In this document: one piece after another, positions 41,357 through 45,909 of the stretch
Numbering within the stretch: the stretch's first letter is position 1
How the letters are laid out: each line of letters opens with the position of its first letter
NCBI GenBank assembly: GCA_903820745.1
Contig: CAIJIT010000183.1
Span: 1-45,909, forward strand
Length of the DNA stretch: 45,909 bases
Reading direction: 5' to 3'
Source of the DNA: an uncultured Burkholderiales bacterium
GTDB lineage: Bacteria > Pseudomonadota > Gammaproteobacteria > Burkholderiales > Burkholderiaceae_C
Made by a program: the position numbers and the translations under genes
The notes under the pieces: model-generated
Told to the model about the DNA's origin: nothing
The model's database searches: none
Seen by the model: the letters and a program-made list of their open reading frames with translations, nothing else

Positions 41357-41727
41357 ATGTTTTCCTGTTTGACCGGCAGTCTAGGATCTGCCCGGCTCGC
41401 AACCCAGACGCCAGACCTCAAAGCAGCTATGCAACAGGCAAGGGAGCGCGTTCCAAGGAATGCTTTTTCACTGAGCTTTCTAAGTATTTTCCCGGATGGA
41501 AGTGTCACCAAAAGCACATCAGCTATGCACCGTTTGGGGCTTCTGCCAAACCACTTCCTCGGCAAAACTACGCTCCGACTCATGCCACGAGGCGGAGGAC
41601 CAGGAGTCAGCTTCTCGCAACCGAATGGCGCGGGCGGCAGATCCCGGGTTCGGATTGCGGAGTCGGCCTGCTTGGTTAGCACAGGCCGGAGCCGCAATCA
41701 CTCATCATCACAACATCGGAGACTGAA
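41357..41727. promoter_or_regulatory. Divergent intergenic region between units B and C
   Basis: These 371 bases lie between the CoA-transferase gene and the TonB-dependent receptor. An AT-richer stretch (about 41460-41500) is the best place for promoters, though no clear -35/-10 pair was found. A strong hairpin (41653-41699) lies in the receptor leader, followed by CGGAGAC as ribosome binding site. Open frames on both strands are of low complexity and match no family I recognise, so I do not call a gene. Confidence 0.45.
41653..41699 (+). promoter_or_regulatory. Leader hairpin upstream of the TonB-dependent receptor
   Basis: GATTGCGG (41653-41660) pairs with CCGCAATC (41692-41699), and GGCCTG (41665-41670) with CAGGCC (41682-41687). 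Between them C-G, a T-G wobble and two G-A mismatches can be accommodated, so the whole forms one long stem with an 11-base loop. It ends 28 bases before the receptor ATG. No T-run follows. The shape suggests a regulatory or stabilising mRNA element or an operator; it matches no riboswitch I recognise. Confidence 0.5.
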
Positions 41728-44055
41728 ATGAACTTTCGCATGACATCCATCGCCGTCGCTGTCGGCCTGTGCGCAGCAACTGCCGCCATGGCTCAGCAGG
41801 CTGAACCGGCTCAGCCCACCACGGCCGATGCCAAAGGCCAGTTGCCCCCGGTCCTGGTGACCGCTCAGTTCCGCAAGGAAAGCCTGCAGAACTCTGCTGT
41901 TGCCATCAGCGTGATCGGCGGCGATGACCTCGGCGAGCGCGGCATCTCCAGCGCCAAGGACCTGATCAATGCCGTGCCCGGCATCGCGATCACTTCGTCG
42001 ACACCGAATTCGAACTTGAGCTTGCGCGGCGTCGGCAGCGGCGGTGGCAATGCCTATGCCGACCCGACGGTGGCCTTCAACCTGGGCGGCGTCAACGTGG
42101 CGCGCCAGTTCACTACCGTTTCGAGCTTGTACGACCTGGCACGCGTTGAAGTGCTGAAGGGCCCGCAGGGCACTCTGTACGGCCGCAACGCCACCGTCGG
42201 CGCGATGAACGTCATCCCGAACCAGCCGAACTTCAAGTCCGAATCCAACATGGGCGTGGACATCGGCAGCTACAACACCTTCAACACCACCGGCATGCTC
42301 AACACTGCCTTGAGCGACAACCTGGCAGTGCGTTTTGCCTTCAAGACCGACAAGCACAACGGCTACTTGAGCAATGGCCAGAACGATGCCGACAACCAGG
42401 CCGCGCGCTTAAGCGTTCTGGCCAAACCGAGCGGCGATCTGACGGTGCTGTTCTCGATGGACTATTTCCATATGGGCGGCAAGGGCCCGGGCAGCGTTTT
42501 CCAATACGCCGATGGCGTCAATCAGTGGCAGGTCGCTGGCAACCCCTGGTTTTCCTATTCACCTGCGGGCTGCGCCAATGCCTTGCTCTGCCCGACCGTG
42601 GGTAACTCGGTCACCAACACAGGTCAGATGTTGCCTACTGTCGCCTCTCAGTCAGTGGTCGGATCCGATGCCTATGTGAACAACCGGCAGCTCGTGACCA
42701 AGCTCGAAGTCACCAAGGATCTCGGTTTTGCTACGCTGACGGTGCTGCCGGCGATGGTGAAAAGCAAGATCGATTTCAATGCCTATGGCCAGGGTTTCAG
42801 GCAAGTGGTGCTGAGCGATGTGGACCAATATTCAATTGAAGCCAGGCTGGCGTCGAACAGCAATAAACCGCTGAAATGGCTGATCGGTGCGTTTGCATTC
42901 AGCGAAAGCCAGAACAGCAGCGGCAAGTTCCTCGAAGCCAAGGGTTATCAGGAAATCGCCAGTCCACATCTGGACGACAAGAGCAGCTCGTTGTTCGGCC
43001 AGGCGACTTATTCGGTCAGCGACAAGCTGCGCGCCACTGGCGGCCTGCGCTACACCAATGAAACCAAGAGCCAGGACGGCTTTACCATTCTTGACGGCTT
43101 TGCCTGCGATGCTGCTGCATTGGCCGGTGGTGGCAAGGTTGTAGCGCCCAATCCCGAGCAGCCAGCTGGCGGCTGCTCGGTGCCCAATGGCGGCAACACC
43201 ACCTTCAACAGCACCGACTACAAGATCGGACTTGAGTACGACGTCAGCCCGCAATCGCTGATCTACGGCGATGTATCGAGTGGCTTCAAGGCGGGTGGTT
43301 TCTGGGCCGGACTGGCACCCAATTCGTACAAGCCAGAGCACATGACCGCCTACTCGGTCGGTTCGAAGAACCGTTTCCTCAACAACCGCCTGCAGTTGAA
43401 CCTCGAGGCCTTCTACTGGAAGTACAAGGACCAGCAGATCAGCGTCTTCACCGGCATCTTCCCTGCCGGCCAGACCGCCAGGCCGTTCAACAGTGACGGC
43501 CATATCAGCGGTGCTGAAATCGGCGTCAAGTATCTGGTGACACCGGACGACAAGGTCTCGCTCGACTTGCTGACCGCCTCGGGTACTTACGACGCCTTCC
43601 CGCTCGGGACCAACGTGTTGACGCAGACCGTCAACAACTATGCTGCCAACATGCCTCGGCTGAACACGCCCAAGGTATCGTTCACAGCCGGCTTTGAGCA
43701 TAGCTGGAGCACCCAGGCCGGCGCTGACCTGACGCTCGGACTGCGCACTCACTACGAGTCAAGCACCACGCTGTCGGCCCTGGGTACGGCAACGGTGGGC
43801 CAGGTGCTGACCCTGCCAGGCGCTGTGCGGCCTGCCTACCATGTGTCGAGCGTGAACTTGACTTATGTGGCGCCGCAAGGCAAATGGCAGGTCACCGGCT
43901 ATATCGACAATATCGAGAACGAGGCCGTGGTCTACACCGGCACGGCGGGAACGGTCTCGCGCGGCATCCTGTACCGTCCAGCCAACACGAACTCGATCTA
44001 CGCGGCGCTCGGCGCACCGCGCACGATGGGTATCCGCCTGCAATCGAAGTTCTGA
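41728..44055 (+). CDS. TonB-dependent outer-membrane receptor
   Basis: This 775-residue receptor has a signal peptide cleaved near Ala22 (AAMA|QQAEP), a TonB-box-like PPVLVTAQFRK, a plug domain with DLINAVPGIAI, SLRGVGSGGGNAYADPTVAF and RVEVLKGPQGTLYGRNATVGAMNV, and a long beta-barrel ending in a Phe residue (GIRLQSKF). It resembles the catabolic receptors abundant in sphingomonads rather than siderophore receptors. It would bring the cluster's substrate across the outer membrane using TonB energy. ATG 41728 has CGGAGAC upstream. Its stop overlaps the next gene start (TGATG). Confidence 0.92.
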   Translation: MNFRMTSIAVAVGLCAATAAMAQQAEPAQPTTADAKGQLPPVLVTAQFRKESLQNSAVAISVIGGDDLGERGISSAKDLINAVPGIAITSSTPNSNLSLRGVGSGGGNAYADPTVAFNLGGVNVARQFTTVSSLYDLARVEVLKGPQGTLYGRNATVGAMNVIPNQPNFKSESNMGVDIGSYNTFNTTGMLNTALSDNLAVRFAFKTDKHNGYLSNGQNDADNQAARLSVLAKPSGDLTVLFSMDYFHMGGKGPGSVFQYADGVNQWQVAGNPWFSYSPAGCANALLCPTVGNSVTNTGQMLPTVASQSVVGSDAYVNNRQLVTKLEVTKDLGFATLTVLPAMVKSKIDFNAYGQGFRQVVLSDVDQYSIEARLASNSNKPLKWLIGAFAFSESQNSSGKFLEAKGYQEIASPHLDDKSSSLFGQATYSVSDKLRATGGLRYTNETKSQDGFTILDGFACDAAALAGGGKVVAPNPEQPAGGCSVPNGGNTTFNSTDYKIGLEYDVSPQSLIYGDVSSGFKAGGFWAGLAPNSYKPEHMTAYSVGSKNRFLNNRLQLNLEAFYWKYKDQQISVFTGIFPAGQTARPFNSDGHISGAEIGVKYLVTPDDKVSLDLLTASGTYDAFPLGTNVLTQTVNNYAANMPRLNTPKVSFTAGFEHSWSTQAGADLTLGLRTHYESSTTLSALGTATVGQVLTLPGAVRPAYHVSSVNLTYVAPQGKWQVTGYIDNIENEAVVYTGTAGTVSRGILYRPANTNSIYAALGAPRTMGIRLQSKF

Positions 44056-44963
44056 TGCAAGCCGCTCACCGCTTTTCCTTCTCGAAGCGGCGGGCGCTGC
44101 AAATTGCCTGCCTCGCCGCAACGCTTTTTTCCGGTCAGGCAGGCTTTGCTTTGCCTGGGCCGGAACCAGTTTCGGCGCTGGTAGCAAATGGCAAGGATCA
44201 AGTCGAGGTCTGGTCTCAAGGGACCGGCCGCTTGCTGGTGATGCTGCCTTCTGCGGCGCGGGGGGCGGATGATTACGATGCGGCCGCTGTTGTGCTGGCG
44301 GCACAGGGCTTTCGGGTCCTGCGCCCCGAACCGCGTGGCAGTGGCAGGACCACAGGCCCGCATATCGGCGTTTCACTGCAAGACCTGGCCAGCGATGTCG
44401 CTGCGGTCATCCGCAGCGAAAACAGCGGGCCAGCCATCCTGGTCGGCCATGCGGCGGGTAGTTTCGTCGCCCGCATGACCGCCGTCGAATATCCGGGCCT
44501 GGTCAGCGGCGTCGTGCTGGCTGCAGCCGGTGCGCGCAACTATCCGATCGAACTGAATGGGGTGGTGCAAAAAGTCGGCCTGCCGGGTCTGCCGGACGAA
44601 GAGCGGAGCCGCTATCTGAAGCAAGGATTTTTCGCTCCCGGCAACGACGTCACGCCCTGGCTGACCGGCTGGCGCAAGCTGATCAAGTTCGGCACCGGTG
44701 GCGGCCCGCCAAGCGTGGCTGAACGCGAGCTGTGGTGGGGTGCGGGCAACAAGCCGGTGCTCGAAATCCAGGGACTGAGCGATCCGTTCAAACCGCCCCC
44801 TACTTTGGGCGAATACAAAACCGAATATGGTGAACGGGTCACTGTCGTGCAGATCCGCAATGCCAGCCATGCGCTGTTCCCCGAACAGCTGCAAGCCGTG
44901 ACATCGGCCATTGCACAATGGTCAAAATCGATTTTCACGAAAGAGTCCAAAGGCGACCGATGA
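44055..44963 (+). CDS. Exported alpha/beta-hydrolase-fold protein lacking the nucleophilic Ser (copy 3)
   Basis: This 302-residue protein has an N-terminal signal sequence (KRRALQIACLAATLFSGQAGFA) and an alpha/beta-hydrolase fold. The elbow reads ILVGHAAGSFVAR, so Ala133 occupies the Ser position; RGSGRT, Asp in GLSDPFKPP and His in NASHALFP are conserved. It is therefore an exported counterpart of the two cytoplasmic Ser-lacking proteins of unit B, though more distant in sequence. The ATG overlaps the receptor stop by one base and the gene overlaps the next one (ATGA), so receptor, hydrolase-fold protein and transporter are coupled. Confidence 0.85.
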   Translation: MQAAHRFSFSKRRALQIACLAATLFSGQAGFALPGPEPVSALVANGKDQVEVWSQGTGRLLVMLPSAARGADDYDAAAVVLAAQGFRVLRPEPRGSGRTTGPHIGVSLQDLASDVAAVIRSENSGPAILVGHAAGSFVARMTAVEYPGLVSGVVLAAAGARNYPIELNGVVQKVGLPGLPDEERSRYLKQGFFAPGNDVTPWLTGWRKLIKFGTGGGPPSVAERELWWGAGNKPVLEIQGLSDPFKPPPTLGEYKTEYGERVTVVQIRNASHALFPEQLQAVTSAIAQWSKSIFTKESKGDR

Positions 44964-45909
44964 GCAGCAATGCAGCCGGCCCCAGTAAAATTTTTTATGG
45001 CTGGCTGATTGCGCTGGTTGCCGGACTCGGGACGGCAAGTTCGGTCGGGATCTTCATCCCGGCGACGATCGGCTTGCTGATCGCCCCCTTGGCTGCCGAG
45101 TTTCACTGGACGGCCAAGGAAATTTTCCTGGCACCCGCCTTCGCGACGACTTCGACGATCCTGGTCGCGCCGTTCATGGGGGCGATCATTGACAAGTTCG
45201 GCCCTCGGCGGGTGATCACGGTCTCGTTCCTGATCGAAGCCTTGATCATGGCCTCGTTCAGCTACCTCGATGATTCGCTCTGGTTGTTCTACGCCCGCTA
45301 CCTGGCTTTCGCCCTGCTCGCCACCGGCACGACCCATGTCGCATTCACCACCCTGGTGTCGCGCTGGTTTGACCGGCGGCGCGGCTTGGCGCTGGGCATC
45401 GCATTGGCCGGATTCGGTGTCGGCGGTGTGTTCTGGTCGCTGGTCGCCAACGCCTTGTTCAAGCAGGTCGGCTGGCGCGACGCGTTTCCAGTCATGGCGC
45501 TGATCATCCTGCTGGTGACCTTGCCGATCATGTACCTGATCGCGCGTGACTCACCCCAGGCAATGGGGCTGAATGTCGACGGTGATGCGCCCAAAGTCGA
45601 TGCGTCAGGCAAGGTCGAAATGCGCGCCGAATTGACCGGCATGAGCTTGCGCGAAGCCGCAACGACGCGGCAATATTGGATGATGATCGTGATCTTCTGC
45701 CTGATCGGTCTGAGCGTGCAGAGCGTGATGCTGCATATGGTGCCTTACCTGACAGCGCGCGGTGAATCGCGCGAAACCGCAGTGATGATCCAGGCCTCGC
45801 TCTGGGCCGTGCTGGTCGTCGGACGCATCTCCACCGGCTGGTTGATGGACCGCTTCTTCGCCCCGCGAGTGGGTCTGGCTTTTCTGCTGCTGCCGATCGT
45901 CGGCATCGG
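44960..45909 (+). CDS. MFS transporter, 3' end outside window
   Basis: Translation from ATG 44960 stays open to the window end, giving 316 residues. It shows FYGWLIALVAGLG at the start, IIDKFGPRRVITVS in the loop after the second membrane segment (the MFS GxxxDRxGRR-like motif), RWFDRRRGLALGIALAGFG, and a later GWLMDRFF repeat of the motif. At least eight hydrophobic segments are visible. It belongs to the organic-acid/oxalate-formate-antiporter-like branch of the major facilitator superfamily. The ATG overlaps the preceding stop (ATGA). It likely imports the compound admitted by the TonB-dependent receptor, or a product of it. Confidence 0.85.
   Translation, partial: MSSNAAGPSKIFYGWLIALVAGLGTASSVGIFIPATIGLLIAPLAAEFHWTAKEIFLAPAFATTSTILVAPFMGAIIDKFGPRRVITVSFLIEALIMASFSYLDDSLWLFYARYLAFALLATGTTHVAFTTLVSRWFDRRRGLALGIALAGFGVGGVFWSLVANALFKQVGWRDAFPVMALIILLVTLPIMYLIARDSPQAMGLNVDGDAPKVDASGKVEMRAELTGMSLREAATTRQYWMMIVIFCLIGLSVQSVMLHMVPYLTARGESRETAVMIQASLWAVLVVGRISTGWLMDRFFAPRVGLAFLLLPIVGI

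Noticed and set aside
41560-41720. Possible cobalamin-type riboswitch before the receptor
   Set aside because: No B12 box or other conserved riboswitch core was found; only the hairpin is supported.
41357-41731. Open frames on both strands in the gap between units B and C
   Set aside because: No recognisable family and a promoter/leader location before the TonB-dependent receptor; the plus-strand frame merely runs into the receptor start.
1-45909. tRNA or rRNA genes, CRISPR arrays, insertion sequences, integrases and attachment sites
   Set aside because: I looked for them and saw none; the island interpretation rests only on the MOSC remnant, the gene content and the toxin-antitoxin pair.

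Overview
The window is GC-rich, gene-dense bacterial DNA. It most resembles a betaproteobacterium of the order Burkholderiales: it carries three Bug/TctC-type periplasmic binding proteins, a hallmark of that group, together with LysR regulators, Liv-type ABC transport and many CoA-dependent catabolic enzymes. The TonB-dependent receptor and the two S15/CocE-type hydrolases look more like sphingomonad catabolic clusters, so the main block may be a horizontally assembled metabolic island. I could not run searches; all family names come from reading motifs.

Layout. (1) 1-6150 is an ordinary flank: the C-terminal end of a gamma-glutamyltransferase, a LysR gene divergent from an aspartase-like lyase and an MmgE/PrpD protein, then an amidase with a twin-arginine-like N-terminus. 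(2) 6150-6453 is a junction that holds only the tail of a broken MOSC-domain gene. (3) 6454-22666 (minus strand) is a tightly packed 15-gene unit A. In transcription order it encodes a Bug protein, an SDR, an aryl-acid adenylating ligase, an amidohydrolase, a PcaF-like thiolase, two crotonases, a GST, a second Bug protein, a sulfatase/phosphonate-monoesterase-like enzyme, a LigW-like decarboxylase, and a Liv ABC importer (binding protein, LivH, LivM, and a fused LivG-LivF). (4) 22667-26026 is the control pocket: a divergent promoter with palindromes, two LysR genes that overlap tail to tail, a carboxymuconolactone-decarboxylase-family gene, and a BrnT-like toxin with an HTH antitoxin. (5) 26043-41356 (minus strand) is unit B: CaiB/BaiF CoA-transferase, CocE-type hydrolase, D-2-hydroxyacid dehydrogenase, a two-subunit fumarase/tartrate-dehydratase-type Fe-S hydratase, an SDR, a CrtI-like FAD oxidoreductase with an odd C-terminal tail, crotonase, GST, a second CocE-type hydrolase, two alpha/beta-hydrolase-fold proteins flanking a LigI-like amidohydrolase, and a Bug protein. 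(6) 41728-45909 (plus strand) is unit C: TonB-dependent receptor, exported alpha/beta-hydrolase-fold protein and an MFS transporter cut by the window end.

How it may work (inference). Unit C would bring a substrate across the outer membrane and the inner membrane. The Bug and Liv proteins add periplasmic capture and ABC import. The ligase and the CoA-transferase would activate acids. The crotonases, SDRs and thiolase form a beta-oxidation-like chain ending in a PcaF-type thiolysis, while the LigW-, LigI- and fumarase-like enzymes handle decarboxylation, lactone opening and hydration. No ring-cleaving dioxygenase and no acyl-CoA dehydrogenase is visible, so the CrtI-like FAD enzyme is a candidate for the missing oxidation. 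The most unusual feature is that all three alpha/beta-hydrolase-fold proteins have Ala where the nucleophilic Ser should be, and both CocE-type paralogues have Ala where the catalytic Asp is expected. The substrate cannot be named from sequence alone; an ortho-hydroxy aryl or lignin-like acid is my best guess.
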